Of a DNA stretch of 64,000 nucleotides, positions 19,507 to 29,618 are shown piece by piece. The translations under genes were made by a program, and so were the position numbers. Every line of letters starts with the position of its first letter. The stretch's first letter is position 1. The notes beneath the pieces were generated by a model. That model was not told the origin of the DNA. It saw only the letters and a program-made list of their open reading frames with translations, and searched no databases. Source of the stretch: Leptospira jelokensis (GTDB lineage: Bacteria; Spirochaetota; Leptospiria; Leptospirales; Leptospiraceae); contig NZ_RQGH01000026.1 in the NCBI RefSeq assembly GCF_004769635.1, positions 124,001-188,000 on the forward strand, given 5' to 3'.

Positions 19507-21021
19507 ATGAATGAATTTCTAGAAAAAATCAAAAGCTTTTTCAAGGATGAAGAGAGCTTTTTTGATGCAAAGCAACTTCTCAGCCAAAATTGGCACAATT
19601 TTGTCCCCCAATACTTTGACAAAATCCTAGAAACACGTTCGAATGCGGTGTATGTATTAGACAAGGACGGAAATTACACCTATGTCAATGCAAAAGCTGT
19701 GGAAATGGCAGGGAAATCCGCAGAAGAAATGTTAGGGCAGAACATTTGGAATTTATTTCCAGTTTTGAAATCCATCGAATTTGGAACCCAATTATCAGAA
19801 GCCATCAAAGAAAAAAAAACCTTTCGATCCGAAGAAACCTACTTTGAAACTTTGGGTTGGTATGATATGCAAGTGTTCCCACAAGAAAACTTTACCATCA
19901 TCATTGCAACCGAAGTGACAAATCAAAAAAATGCAAAAGATGAATTTAGCCAAATCATCACCAAAAACAAAACCATTTTGAATGCGCTTCCTGATTCTTT
20001 GTATGGCATCCACAGAAATGGACAAACCATCAATCACAAAGAATTCCCTCATTTTACTGGTTGGGACTGCAAAAATAAAGACACTAACCTTCGTTATTCA
20101 GACATAAAAGAAATTTTCCCTGAAAATAAATTAGAGGAAGTTCATGCAATCCTAAGACAAGTGATCGATTTGGGAGTGAGTAAATCTGTAGAATATTCCA
20201 TCCACGATTCAGATGGGGAAAAATATTTTGAAGCAAGGTTTACAAAAGCAGGTGATGAGGATGCACTTGCAATCATTCGGAATATCACAGAACGAAAAAA
20301 AGCAGAAGCCCTAAAAAATGAATTCATCAGTTTGGTGAGCCATGAACTCCGAACCCCACTCACATCGATTAAAGGATCCATTGATTTATTGCTTGCTGGT
20401 GTTGCCGGTGAAGTTTCCAACCAAACCAAATCTTTACTCAATATTTGCCGAAAGAATACCCAAAGGTTAGTTCGCTTTGTGACTGACCTACTTGATATCG
20501 AAGCATTGGATTCAGGGAACATTAACTTTAAGTTCAGAACCTACCAACTGAAGGAAATCCTACAGACTTCCGTGGATGGAATGCGAACCTTTGCTGAACA
20601 ATACCATGTGCTTTTAAATTTTGATTCCAATTTCCCACAAACAAGTGTTTATGTAGATGAAGATCGTTTGAACCACTGCATTACAAATTTGATTTCCAAT
20701 GCAGTGAAGTACACTCCGAAGTTTTCGGAAGTATCCATCTCTGTCCAAACCGATGAAACCAAAACAAAAATTCTGATTAGAGACAATGGGCCAGGAATTG
20801 ATCCCAATTTTGCACCAAGGCTTTTTCACAGGTTTGCACAAGGAGCACCTCCCAAGGACAAACTTGTAGGAGGATCGGGGCTTGGTCTTTCGATCACAAA
20901 AGGTTTTGTGGAAGCGATGAATGGTAAAATTTACTTTTTTTCTGATGATACTGGCACTGTTTTTACCATTGAATTGCCCATAAACAAACCCGGGCAAATT
21001 CCAATTGGGATGAACCAATGA
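19507..21021 (+). CDS. PAS-domain sensor histidine kinase (soluble)
   Basis: A 504-residue kinase without membrane helices. A PAS domain covers residues about 38-140 (AVYVLDKDGNYTYVNAKAVEMAG), and a second PAS-like region about 150-265 ends in R-N-I-T-E-R-K-K. The H-box is F-I-S-L-V-S-H-E-L-R-T-P-L with phospho-acceptor His279. The ATPase part has an N-box (ITNLISNAVKYTP), G1 (IRDNGPGID) and G2 (GSGLGLSITKGFVEAM). Its stop overlaps the next gene's start (ATGA), so it very likely phosphorylates that receiver. The input signal is unknown. Confidence 0.93.
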   Translation: MNEFLEKIKSFFKDEESFFDAKQLLSQNWHNFVPQYFDKILETRSNAVYVLDKDGNYTYVNAKAVEMAGKSAEEMLGQNIWNLFPVLKSIEFGTQLSEAIKEKKTFRSEETYFETLGWYDMQVFPQENFTIIIATEVTNQKNAKDEFSQIITKNKTILNALPDSLYGIHRNGQTINHKEFPHFTGWDCKNKDTNLRYSDIKEIFPENKLEEVHAILRQVIDLGVSKSVEYSIHDSDGEKYFEARFTKAGDEDALAIIRNITERKKAEALKNEFISLVSHELRTPLTSIKGSIDLLLAGVAGEVSNQTKSLLNICRKNTQRLVRFVTDLLDIEALDSGNINFKFRTYQLKEILQTSVDGMRTFAEQYHVLLNFDSNFPQTSVYVDEDRLNHCITNLISNAVKYTPKFSEVSISVQTDETKTKILIRDNGPGIDPNFAPRLFHRFAQGAPPKDKLVGGSGLGLSITKGFVEAMNGKIYFFSDDTGTVFTIELPINKPGQIPIGMNQ

Positions 21022-21413
21022 CGGCACCTACTTTAAAACATGTGTTAATTGTGGAAGATGAAGAAGACATCGTTGAAATCTTAAGGATTGCTCTAGCATT
21101 TAACTCAAGTTATGAGGTCAGTTTTGCAAAAACTGGTCCAGAGGGATTACAAAAGGCAATCATCCTACAACCCGATTTGATCCTTTTGGACGTTCTGATG
21201 CCAGGTATGAATGGGATGGAACTCATTGAAGAGTTAAAAATTTTTCCAGAAACCAAGGAAATTCCTGTGGCATTTATCACATCACGCGTGTTAAAGAATG
21301 AAATCTTGGAATACCAAAAAAGAGGGGGCATTGGTGTCATTGAAAAACCCTTTGCCCCTCTTGAAATCTCTGAAAAAATCCAAACCCTATGGGAAGATTT
21401 TCACAATCGATAA
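21018..21413 (+). CDS. single-domain response regulator
   Basis: A 131-residue receiver with no output domain. Acidic pocket residues E-D-E-E-D are near 13-17, the phospho-acceptor is Asp58 in D-L-I-L-L-D-V-L-M-P-G, and the conserved lysine is in I-E-K-P-F-A-P. Stand-alone receivers act by protein contact, for example on a motor or in a phosphorelay. It is coupled to the kinase just upstream. The 3' end faces the convergent PfkB gene across 11 bp. Confidence 0.93.
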   Translation: MTAPTLKHVLIVEDEEDIVEILRIALAFNSSYEVSFAKTGPEGLQKAIILQPDLILLDVLMPGMNGMELIEELKIFPETKEIPVAFITSRVLKNEILEYQKRGGIGVIEKPFAPLEISEKIQTLWEDFHNR

Positions 21414-21424
21414 AATTTCGTGTT

Positions 21425-22426
21425 TTATTTCTCTTGGAATCCGGCCAAAATTTCATCTTGGCGGCCCATTAGTTTGACAGATAACCTGGGTCCCACCTCA
21501 CACACGATACGCGAGGCAACATAATTCCCCCATCGTGCCGCTTTTTGTGCGGAATAACCTTGGGTCAGTCCATACAGTACTCCAGCAGCGAAGGCATCCC
21601 CAGCACCAGTTGTATCAATTGGTTTTACGGGGAATCCAGGAACAAGAGTAATTTTGCCATTTTCGGCAACATAGGCTCCCTCTTTCCCAGCTGTCATAAA
21701 GACCAAAGGACAGAGTTTGGATACAAATTGTACTGCTTCTTCTGGTGTTTTTGCTCCACTTAAAGCAAGTCCTTCTTCTGTATTACAAAAAACTACATCA
21801 ACGTATTCTTTTGTTAGGTGGATGAATTCGTCTCTGGAACGATTCACACAAAACGGATCACTATAAGTAAAGGATACTTTAATTTTGTTTTCTTTCGCAA
21901 GTTTCATGGTAAGTTCACTTGCTTTTTTAGTGGAGTCACCATCCCACAAATACCCTTCCACATAAACAAACTTACTTTTTTTTAAGTTTTCAACATCGAT
22001 ATCATTTGGTCCAAGAGATGTAGAGATTGCAAGATTCGTGAGCATCGTACGTTCTGCATCGGGTGTGGTGAGTACGACACAAGTTCCTGTATGACCAGCT
22101 TTGTCAGGAGTTGTTTCAAATAATACACCAGCATCTTCCATATCTTTTTTATAAAACTCACCATAGGTGTCGTGAGTGACTTTGCCCGTGTAACAACAGG
22201 TTCCACCAGAATTGGCAATGGCGATCATCGTGTTTGCGGCACTCCCGCCAGACCTAAGTTCCTTTTTTTCATCATGAAGGTCGGCAAGAATTTGACCTTG
22301 TCTCGATTCGTCAACTAGGGTCATCACACCTTTGGTGATATTTTGTTTTTCTAAAAATTTGGGATCAATGAAGGCAATGATATCTACCAGGGCGTTCCCT
22401 ACGCCAAATACGTCGTAATGTCTCAT
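21425..22426 (-). CDS. PfkB-family carbohydrate/adenosine-type kinase
   Basis: A ribokinase-family enzyme (334 residues from the ATG chosen here). The glycine-rich motif G-G-S-A-A-N-T-M near residue 57 and the anion-hole/catalytic motif D-T-T-G-A-G-D-A-F-A-A-G, with the catalytic Asp, are clear. The sequence DVFGVGNALVDIIAFID is typical of the adenosine-kinase-like subgroup found in many bacteria; the substrate (adenosine, inosine or a sugar) is not certain. I prefer the ATG at 22424-22426 because homologues begin M-R-x-Y-D-V; a TTG at 22463-22465 preceded by AGGA would add 13 residues. Confidence 0.85.
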   Translation of the reverse strand: MRHYDVFGVGNALVDIIAFIDPKFLEKQNITKGVMTLVDESRQGQILADLHDEKKELRSGGSAANTMIAIANSGGTCCYTGKVTHDTYGEFYKKDMEDAGVLFETTPDKAGHTGTCVVLTTPDAERTMLTNLAISTSLGPNDIDVENLKKSKFVYVEGYLWDGDSTKKASELTMKLAKENKIKVSFTYSDPFCVNRSRDEFIHLTKEYVDVVFCNTEEGLALSGAKTPEEAVQFVSKLCPLVFMTAGKEGAYVAENGKITLVPGFPVKPIDTTGAGDAFAAGVLYGLTQGYSAQKAARWGNYVASRIVCEVGPRLSVKLMGRQDEILAGFQEK

Positions 22427-22509
22427 GATACCAATGCTTTTTTCCTTTAGGGAATTGACACTCAATTTTCCTATTCCAGTTTGACAAGGTACCGAGAAAA
22501 AACGACTTC

Positions 22510-24588
22510 ATGGTTTCCCAATTCAAATTCTTTTTCCTTATTGGTTTCTTGTTCGGACCAAATCTCCTCTTTTCACAAGTGACCCCACAAAAAGAACCAG
22601 AAGCTGTTGAAATCAAAGCGAATGTTGAATCCTCGACTAAAAATACAAATTTTAGCAAAAACCCAACAGGTTTCCAAAAAGAAATCAATTTGGATCAATC
22701 AAACACTCGCTATACGAGCCTTCCTGATGTACTCAGCAGAGAAGCGGGTGTCAGAGTGCGCCAATTTGGTGGACTCGGTTCTTATTCCACACTTTCCCTT
22801 CGAGGAACAAACCCCAATCAATCCAAAATTTATTGGAATGGAGTCCCTATAAATAATTCGTTAGGTGGTGAGATCAATTTAGCTGATTTACCATTTGATA
22901 ATTTAGAAAAAATTGAGATTTACAAATCAGGGACACCAGCAGGTTTTTCGGGATCTGCCATTGGTGGTAGCATCAATTTAGTTTCCAAAACCAAAATTGA
23001 TCATCCTATCACTCGTGTGAATTTAATGGGAGGAAGTTTTAAAACGGCAAAAGCTACCGTTACCCATATGGACCAGTTTTCAAGTGGTTCTTATTTTCTC
23101 CAGGCTCTGCAAGAAACTTCAGACCAAAATTTCACCTATCTCAATAACAAAGGAACTGTATTATTTAATACGTATGATGATACGATAGATGAAAGGAGGA
23201 ATGCACAGTTTCGTAAAACTGGATTTACAGGGAATCTTTCCCTTGTTTTAGACAAAACAAAAATCAATTTATTAAATGATTACATCCATCGCAAACAAGG
23301 TTTACCTGGTCCTGGTAACAGGCAAACCACATCTGTAGGCAGAGTGTTTAGTAAACTGTCTTCAGCCATCACCACAGAAACCAATGAATTTTTATTTACC
23401 AACTTAACCTTAGAAACCAAAACCTATGGGAATTTTGCAAAGGATGATTTATTTGATCCAAAATCGGAGTTCAGTTTTGGAACACCCAATGCCTATACAA
23501 AAACTAACCAGTATGGCTTTCAATTATCACCCACATTGTACTTGTTAGAGTATTACCAAGTCCTTAGAGCTTCGGTCCAAACGGAACAAGAATTTTTCAC
23601 ACGCTACGAAAAACGGGCCAATCATGAAACCGAAAGGAAAGAACCAAAAAAAAGGAGGGATACTCAAAGTTTTACATTCCAAGACGAAATACGCCTTTTT
23701 TCCAATCGATTGTTCCTTGTCCCTCAAATACGATTTGAACGTTACACGGACCGATTTGGAAAAGATGAAACAAGTATACGAAACCAATTACTCGATCCTC
23801 TGACAGATGTTTTTTACGTAAGACAAAATTTCACCAATCCAAGTTTTGGATTAAAAATCGTATGGGTCAAAAAAGAAAATTTAGAATTTGGATCTTTGGC
23901 CAATATCAGTAAAGATTTTCGAATTCCAAGTTTTTTGGAGTTATTTGGAGAAAGAGGTAGCATTGTTGGGAATACGACATTAAAACCAGAACAAAGTAGA
24001 AATGGAGACATCGGTTTTTATTTTAATACAAAACCAAATTCCAATTGGAAAATCCAATCCGATATCTCTTATTTCCAGAAACGTATTTATGACATGATTT
24101 TATTTTTGCCAAATTCCCAATTCACTTTAAGGCCTGAAAATGTTGACCAAGCTTTGATCAGAGGAGTGGAAACAAACCAAAATTTAATTTGGAATCAAGG
24201 TGTAAAATTTAACTTCAATTACACCTACCAAGATGCAAGGAATTACTCCGAATCACCAGCGTTAAACGGCAAATTCCTTCCCCTCCGTTCCAAAAGCCAA
24301 GGAAGTGCCTTACTTGCCTTTTTTAACGAATCATCTGAAATTGGAATTGAATACCAATACATTGGAGCCAATTTCCGTGACCGAACCAATGAATATTTGG
24401 GATATTTGCCTGCTCGCCAATTCTGGAACCTCTACATCCAATACTCGCCATACAAAAATAAAGAAACGGGAAATGAATTGATTTTAGGTTTCGAAGTCCG
24501 TAACCTAACAGACAAACGAGTGGAAGATTTGGTGGGATACCCTTTACCAGGTAGAAGTTATTATCTAACAGGGAGTTATCGATTCTAA
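22510..24588 (+). CDS. TonB-dependent outer membrane receptor
   Basis: A 692-residue receptor. A signal peptide ends near residue 22 (LLFSQ). The plug domain (about 50-165) shows LPDVLSREAGVRVRQFGGLGSYSTLSLRG, NGVPINN and IEIYKSGTPAGFSGSAIGGSINL. A 22-strand-type barrel follows and ends in the outer-membrane signature Y-Y-L-T-G-S-Y-R-F with C-terminal Phe. It moves a scarce ligand (siderophore, cobalamin or other) across the outer membrane with TonB energy. The ligand is unknown; no Fur box or cobalamin riboswitch could be seen in the short upstream gap. It is coupled (TAATG) to a lipoprotein that may be its surface partner. Confidence 0.93.
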   Translation: MVSQFKFFFLIGFLFGPNLLFSQVTPQKEPEAVEIKANVESSTKNTNFSKNPTGFQKEINLDQSNTRYTSLPDVLSREAGVRVRQFGGLGSYSTLSLRGTNPNQSKIYWNGVPINNSLGGEINLADLPFDNLEKIEIYKSGTPAGFSGSAIGGSINLVSKTKIDHPITRVNLMGGSFKTAKATVTHMDQFSSGSYFLQALQETSDQNFTYLNNKGTVLFNTYDDTIDERRNAQFRKTGFTGNLSLVLDKTKINLLNDYIHRKQGLPGPGNRQTTSVGRVFSKLSSAITTETNEFLFTNLTLETKTYGNFAKDDLFDPKSEFSFGTPNAYTKTNQYGFQLSPTLYLLEYYQVLRASVQTEQEFFTRYEKRANHETERKEPKKRRDTQSFTFQDEIRLFSNRLFLVPQIRFERYTDRFGKDETSIRNQLLDPLTDVFYVRQNFTNPSFGLKIVWVKKENLEFGSLANISKDFRIPSFLELFGERGSIVGNTTLKPEQSRNGDIGFYFNTKPNSNWKIQSDISYFQKRIYDMILFLPNSQFTLRPENVDQALIRGVETNQNLIWNQGVKFNFNYTYQDARNYSESPALNGKFLPLRSKSQGSALLAFFNESSEIGIEYQYIGANFRDRTNEYLGYLPARQFWNLYIQYSPYKNKETGNELILGFEVRNLTDKRVEDLVGYPLPGRSYYLTGSYRF

Positions 24589-25823
24589 TGGAAAAAAATC
24601 TAGCAAACAGACTCCTTCATCTTGCATTCGAAAATGGAATGACCAAATATAAAAGTCCTCATCATACGATTTTATTTTTAATTCTCTTGGTTTTCCAATG
24701 TAGCCAATTGGAAATTGAAAAACCTAGTTTGTTCCAATTTTTATTTTTATCAGCCTCACCTACTTCTGTGGGTGTAGTCACTTCTGACTTTGCCAGCGGA
24801 GGAAGGTTTAAAACCTTTGAACCCAATTCATTCACAACATTCCCGACATCCATACCCATCCATTCTGATGCTGTTGGTCGTTATTCCAATGACCGAGTTT
24901 TTATTGTCAATCGTCTCAATCGGGATTCCATCCAAGTTTTAAATCCACAACTGGGTTTTTTCACCGAACAAGAGTTTAGTGTCGGACAAGGGAAAAATCC
25001 ACAAGACATCGCAGTCTGGAATGATAAATACTTTATCAGTTTGTACAATGCGGATGAACTAACTATTCATAGTCGGACGTCTGGTGCAAAAGTTGGATCT
25101 GTGTCATTTGTTTCCCTTAAAGAAACATTTTCCACTTCAGGAATTCCAGACTCATCTGTAGAAGCATCTTATATGGCACAAGATGGTTCAAGTTTGTTTG
25201 TTTTATTACAAAGGCTTGATCGAAACGATGTTTCGGGGTATTTGCCACCTAACTCTGATTCCTACTTGGTAGAAGTAGATATGGATTTGAACCAAATCAG
25301 AGCTGTCTATACCTTGCCTTATCGTAACCCAAGTAGTAAAATCCAAAAGGTAATATTGTTTGGAGAACCACATTTGGTATTTTCATGTGTGGGGAGAGTT
25401 GGATTTATTTCTCAAATTGATGCTGGCATCATTGCTTTTCGATTGAGCACTAGACAATTTCATCCGGAACGGTTGTATGCAGAACAGGTAGCAGGTGGAG
25501 ACATCTTATCCTTTCAGATTAAAAATGAAGAATTTGGATATGCATCTGTACTTGATGCAGGATTCAACAAAACCATCCAAGTGTTTCGCCCTCGCACCGG
25601 TGAAAAATTAGGAACCTTATTACAAATTCCAGGAAATATAGGAATCAGTTTATCGGGACTATTACTTACAAACGAAGGGAAATTACTTGTAGGTTCTACC
25701 GATTTTTCAAGGCCAGGAATTTATGTTTTTGATACAAGTATTGGAAACGTTTTGTTAAATCCAATTCCTAGTTCTGTAGAACTAACTCCTTTTGATATCT
25801 TCCAGTTGCAAAATCTTCCCTAA
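24588..25823 (+). CDS. putative lipoprotein with beta-propeller-like body, partner of TonB receptor
   Basis: A 411-residue protein with a hydrophobic segment and lipobox-like cysteine (F-L-I-L-L-V-F-Q-C-S, Cys38 by this start). The mature part has repeated strands of YncE/quinoprotein type (RVFIVNRLNRDSIQVLNP, GKNPQDIAVWNDKYFISLYNADELTIH, KTIQVFRPRTGEKLGTL). It would sit in the outer membrane next to the receptor encoded just upstream, whose stop codon overlaps this ATG. An ATG at 24639 is an alternative start giving a more normal signal peptide. The function in ligand capture is inference from the pairing. Confidence 0.7.
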   Translation: MEKNLANRLLHLAFENGMTKYKSPHHTILFLILLVFQCSQLEIEKPSLFQFLFLSASPTSVGVVTSDFASGGRFKTFEPNSFTTFPTSIPIHSDAVGRYSNDRVFIVNRLNRDSIQVLNPQLGFFTEQEFSVGQGKNPQDIAVWNDKYFISLYNADELTIHSRTSGAKVGSVSFVSLKETFSTSGIPDSSVEASYMAQDGSSLFVLLQRLDRNDVSGYLPPNSDSYLVEVDMDLNQIRAVYTLPYRNPSSKIQKVILFGEPHLVFSCVGRVGFISQIDAGIIAFRLSTRQFHPERLYAEQVAGGDILSFQIKNEEFGYASVLDAGFNKTIQVFRPRTGEKLGTLLQIPGNIGISLSGLLLTNEGKLLVGSTDFSRPGIYVFDTSIGNVLLNPIPSSVELTPFDIFQLQNLP

Positions 25824-25858
25824 TTTTCAAAATGGAAAAAGACAGGGGAATCTAATTT

Positions 25859-27511
25859 ATGTTAACGCTTAAAAAACATCCACAAGGCCCACTAGCCAAA
25901 CAAGTTTTACTTCTCGTATTAGATGGTGTTGGTTACACAGAAAAAGGATTTGAAAACGGCAATGCTGTAGCAAAAGCCAATATGCCTATTCTAAAAGGTT
26001 TATGGAAAAACCATCCCACTGTTTTATTAAAAGCACATGGAACTGCCGTTGGGATGCCAAGTGACGAAGACATGGGTAACTCTGAGGTCGGTCATAATGT
26101 TTTGGGTTCTGGTCGAATTTTTGACCAAGGTGCAAAACTGGTTTCTCAATCCATCGAAAACGGCTCTTTATTCCAAGGACCAATCTGGAAAAAATTGGTT
26201 TCTAATTGTTTATCCAACCAATCCACTTTTCATTTACTTGGACTTTTTTCTGATGGAAATGTCCATAGTCATATCGATCATCTAAAAGCCCTCATCGACA
26301 ATGCCATCAAAGAAAATATCAAAAAAATCAGATTACACATCTTACTTGATGGACGTGATGTTCCCGAAAAATCAGCGTTAGACTATCTAATTCCTTTCGA
26401 AACGTATTTGGATTCTCATAGAAAAGCAGGCATTGATATTTTCATCGCATCTGGCGGTGGTAGAATGGAATTAACTATGGATCGTTATGATGCCGATTGG
26501 TCCATGGTTGAAAGAGGTTGGAACCACCATGTGGAAGGGGAAGGTAGGATTTTTCATTCCGCAAAAGAAGCGATTGAAACATTTAGAAAAGAAAACCCAT
26601 CTGTCATTGACCAATACTTACCTGGGTTTGTGATTGGAGACCAAACTGGAAATCCTGTCGGTAAAGTATTAGATAATGACTCTGTTGTGTTTTTTAACTT
26701 CAGAGGGGATCGTGCCATTGAAATCTCAAGAGCATTCACAGAAGAAAACCTAACAACATTTAATCGCAATCGTTTCCCAAAAATTGAATTTGCAGGAATG
26801 ATGCAATACGATGGAGATCTTTTTATCCCCAAACAATACTTAGTTGCTCCTCCTGCCATCGATCGGACAATGGGTGAATACTTCGCCAATGAAGGGATTG
26901 CCCAATACGCGCTTTCCGAAACCCAAAAGTTTGGACATGTTACCTTTTTTTGGAATGGAAACAGATCTGGATATTTCAATCAAACGATTGAAACCTATGA
27001 AGAAGTAAAGTCAGACATCATTCCCTTCGATCAAAAACCAGAAATGAAGGCAAAAGAAATCACTGACAACTTGGTATTAGCTTTAACATCACACAAATAT
27101 CCATTCCTTCGAGTCAATTATGCTAACGGAGATATGGTGGGGCATACCGGGAATATGGATGCTACTGTTAAGGGCTTGGAATATTTGGATCTTTGTTTGG
27201 ATCGGATCAAAAAAATCTGTGACGAAACAAATACCGTTCTTTGTATCACTGCTGATCATGGTAATGCCGACGAAATGTACCAATTGGATAAAAAGGGAAA
27301 TGCACAAACGGCAAAAGATGGAAAACCGGTTCCCAAAACAAGTCACACACTCAATCCCGTACAATTTGTACTCTATGATCCGAAAAGAAAAATCCAGCTG
27401 AATTCTAAGCTAGAGGGCATTGGACTTGCAAATGTGGCGGCCACAATGATGGATTTATTAGGTTTTGAAGCTCCAGAAGGATACCATCCAAGTCTAATCA
27501 ATAGAAATTAA
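25859..27511 (+). CDS. gpmI: 2,3-bisphosphoglycerate-independent phosphoglycerate mutase
   Basis: A 550-residue alkaline-phosphatase-superfamily mutase interconverting 3- and 2-phosphoglycerate in glycolysis. The metal-site LLVLDGVGY, the catalytic-serine region M-G-N-S-E-V-G-H-N, the [17 protein letters not shown] stretch, [27 protein letters not shown] and the C-terminal ITADHGNAD are all present. Length is slightly above the usual ~510. No cofactor-dependent homologue is in the window. Confidence 0.96.
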   Translation: MLTLKKHPQGPLAKQVLLLVLDGVGYTEKGFENGNAVAKANMPILKGLWKNHPTVLLKAHGTAVGMPSDEDMGNSEVGHNVLGSGRIFDQGAKLVSQSIENGSLFQGPIWKKLVSNCLSNQSTFHLLGLFSDGNVHSHIDHLKALIDNAIKENIKKIRLHILLDGRDVPEKSALDYLIPFETYLDSHRKAGIDIFIASGGGRMELTMDRYDADWSMVERGWNHHVEGEGRIFHSAKEAIETFRKENPSVIDQYLPGFVIGDQTGNPVGKVLDNDSVVFFNFRGDRAIEISRAFTEENLTTFNRNRFPKIEFAGMMQYDGDLFIPKQYLVAPPAIDRTMGEYFANEGIAQYALSETQKFGHVTFFWNGNRSGYFNQTIETYEEVKSDIIPFDQKPEMKAKEITDNLVLALTSHKYPFLRVNYANGDMVGHTGNMDATVKGLEYLDLCLDRIKKICDETNTVLCITADHGNADEMYQLDKKGNAQTAKDGKPVPKTSHTLNPVQFVLYDPKRKIQLNSKLEGIGLANVAATMMDLLGFEAPEGYHPSLINRN

Positions 27512-27525
27512 TTGTTACGAATTGT

Positions 27526-29574
27526 ATGATGTATCGGATCTTGATTTTCCTTCTGTTCAGTTTGTTTTTTGCCAACTGTTCAGAAGATGAAATTGGTTCC
27601 TTTTCAGAAGAAACCAAAGAAAAAATCCGAAAAAAAATCAAACAAGAAGGTTTCCAAGGTGTTGTCCTCATCTCTCAGGATGATACCGTTTTATTTAGGG
27701 AAACCATTTACTCTGGAAAACAGAAAAAACGTTCCCAACTTTACAAAAAACACAATTTCCCTCTGGGGGAGTCGTCCAAACTTTTTACAACATTTCTCAT
27801 TCACAAACTTGTGGAAAAGAAACAATTATCTCTTACGGATCCTGTCAAAAACCATATCAAATGGTTTCCTCATTCCAAAACCACCATCGAACATTTGTTA
27901 AGGCATACTTCAGGTTTACCAAAAATCATTGAATTTTTGCCAAATTTTGATTCTGAAAAATCCAATTACAAACGAGAGGATATCAAAAAATCCTTCATAG
28001 AATCCAATCTAAAACCAAATTTTTCACCGGGAGAATATTGGAAGTACAGCCGATTGGATTATTTGTTTTTGGCCTATACCATTGAAGCTGTGACTTCCAA
28101 ACCCTATTCCACGGTTGTGAACGAAGAAATATTCCAACCACTTGGGATGAAACATTCTTCCGTTGATGCAAATGAAATTTTACTCGGAAACAGTGGAATT
28201 TTAAGTACACCCGAAGACTTATTACTTTTCGTAGAATCCATTCGCAAAACAAAACAAATTTCAACAGACTCAAAAAATTCCATTCTCAAAAAATCTGTGT
28301 TAACCGATGCGATCGCCGAAGATCCAATTTCTTTTGGAGAAGGAGTTTATGTTGGTGATTATTTTTATTGGACCTATGGTAAAAAAAAGGGAATTTCTAA
28401 TTTTCTTTACCATGATTTAAAAAGTAGAATTTTTATCTCGGTTGTAAGTCCCTATGGAGTGAGTAAAGGTGATCTTTCTTCTATAAAATCTACACTTACC
28501 GAAATCATTTTCAGTGCTAAAAAACTGAATCTAAAAAAGAAAACAGGTTCCCCAAACGAAATCTACATTGAAGACCTTATGAAAGAAGAAAAGGTTCCTT
28601 CTTTAGGGATCGCCGTATTTAAAAATTATACATTGAGTTGGAAAAAAATGTATGGGACAAAATCACAACAAACTCTGTTTCGAGCAGGTTCTTTATCCAA
28701 AACAATGACAGCAACGGCTACCTTACGATTGGTAGAGACTGGTCAACTTGACTTATACTCTAATTGGATTGGAAAACTCAAACAGTACAAAGTGTCCGTA
28801 CCCAAAGGTAAAAAAAGAAGTTTGGTGAATTTGGATTTGTTATTATCTCATACCAGTGGGCTCACAGAAAAAGGGAATTGGGATGATCCAATCAACTCTG
28901 GAAAAAAACATCTAAAAGATTTAAAAGATACAAATACTTCCAAAGGGAATGGATTAAAATTATACTACAAACCAGGAACGAAATCACGATACTCCGGTGG
29001 AGGGTATAGCATCGTCCAAGAAATCCTTACAGAACGTACGGGAAAACCATTCCCCACTCTAATGGAAGAAACTGTTTTCCAACCACTACAAATGAAACGA
29101 AGTACATTCCGGCAGAATTTAAAAGAAACAAATGATCGTTGTGATGGTTATGATGAACTAGGAAATCTTTTACCTGAAAAAATTTTCGTAACACCTGAAC
29201 TTTCCTCAGGAGGGCTTTGGACAACACCAGAAGAAGTGGGCATTGTGTTCAATGAGGTGGCCAAAGCAAAACAAGGACGTTCTGAATTTTTAAGTAAAGA
29301 ATCAGCCGAATACCTACTCTCACCAAAGATGAGTGCGGCCAGTTTAACGGTGCATGCACTGGTGGCCCACGGTTTCTTTTTGAACCGCACCGGGAAAACG
29401 GAGTATTTTTTCCACGGGGGGCATACAAAGGGACATAAGTCGCTCGCCATCTTCAATGCCGAAAAAGGGTATGGGGTGGTCATTATGACCAATTCGGAAA
29501 ATGGATCCAAACTGATTTGGCGGATTTTACGAAACATTTCCGTTGATGAAAAATGGGATAAGTTTGTGAATTAA
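27526..29574 (+). CDS. lipoprotein with two beta-lactamase-fold (class C/PBP-like) domains, first one apparently inactive
   Basis: A 682-residue product of two tandem serine-hydrolase domains. The lipobox is F-F-A-N-C with Cys18. Domain 2 (about 345-670) is intact: S389-L-S-K392 as the S-x-x-K motif, Y489-S-G-G-G-Y as the second motif and H630-G-G-H as the KTG-equivalent. Domain 1 (about 35-335) aligns around F-P-L-G-E-S-S-K-L-F-T, but Glu82 occupies the nucleophile position and the second motif is Y-S-R. Families with this fold include esterases, D-amino-acid peptidases and beta-lactamases. The substrate is unknown. It lies 14 bp after gpmI, though a functional link is doubtful. Confidence 0.82.
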   Translation: MMYRILIFLLFSLFFANCSEDEIGSFSEETKEKIRKKIKQEGFQGVVLISQDDTVLFRETIYSGKQKKRSQLYKKHNFPLGESSKLFTTFLIHKLVEKKQLSLTDPVKNHIKWFPHSKTTIEHLLRHTSGLPKIIEFLPNFDSEKSNYKREDIKKSFIESNLKPNFSPGEYWKYSRLDYLFLAYTIEAVTSKPYSTVVNEEIFQPLGMKHSSVDANEILLGNSGILSTPEDLLLFVESIRKTKQISTDSKNSILKKSVLTDAIAEDPISFGEGVYVGDYFYWTYGKKKGISNFLYHDLKSRIFISVVSPYGVSKGDLSSIKSTLTEIIFSAKKLNLKKKTGSPNEIYIEDLMKEEKVPSLGIAVFKNYTLSWKKMYGTKSQQTLFRAGSLSKTMTATATLRLVETGQLDLYSNWIGKLKQYKVSVPKGKKRSLVNLDLLLSHTSGLTEKGNWDDPINSGKKHLKDLKDTNTSKGNGLKLYYKPGTKSRYSGGGYSIVQEILTERTGKPFPTLMEETVFQPLQMKRSTFRQNLKETNDRCDGYDELGNLLPEKIFVTPELSSGGLWTTPEEVGIVFNEVAKAKQGRSEFLSKESAEYLLSPKMSAASLTVHALVAHGFFLNRTGKTEYFFHGGHTKGHKSLAIFNAEKGYGVVIMTNSENGSKLIWRILRNISVDEKWDKFVN

Positions 29575-29618
29575 ACTATTGACCAATTCAAAAAACTAGC
29601 TATTCTCTAAGCGATTCG

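Noticed and set aside
22427..22465. TTG-initiated extension of the PfkB-family kinase
   Set aside because: Possible because AGGA precedes it, but the added 13 residues do not look like the family and the ATG at 22426 gives a normal N-terminus.
22455..22480. TTGACA boxes in the PfkB/TonB-receptor gap as a promoter
   Set aside because: Two TTGACA-like hexamers exist, but no acceptable -10 box occurs at the right distance.
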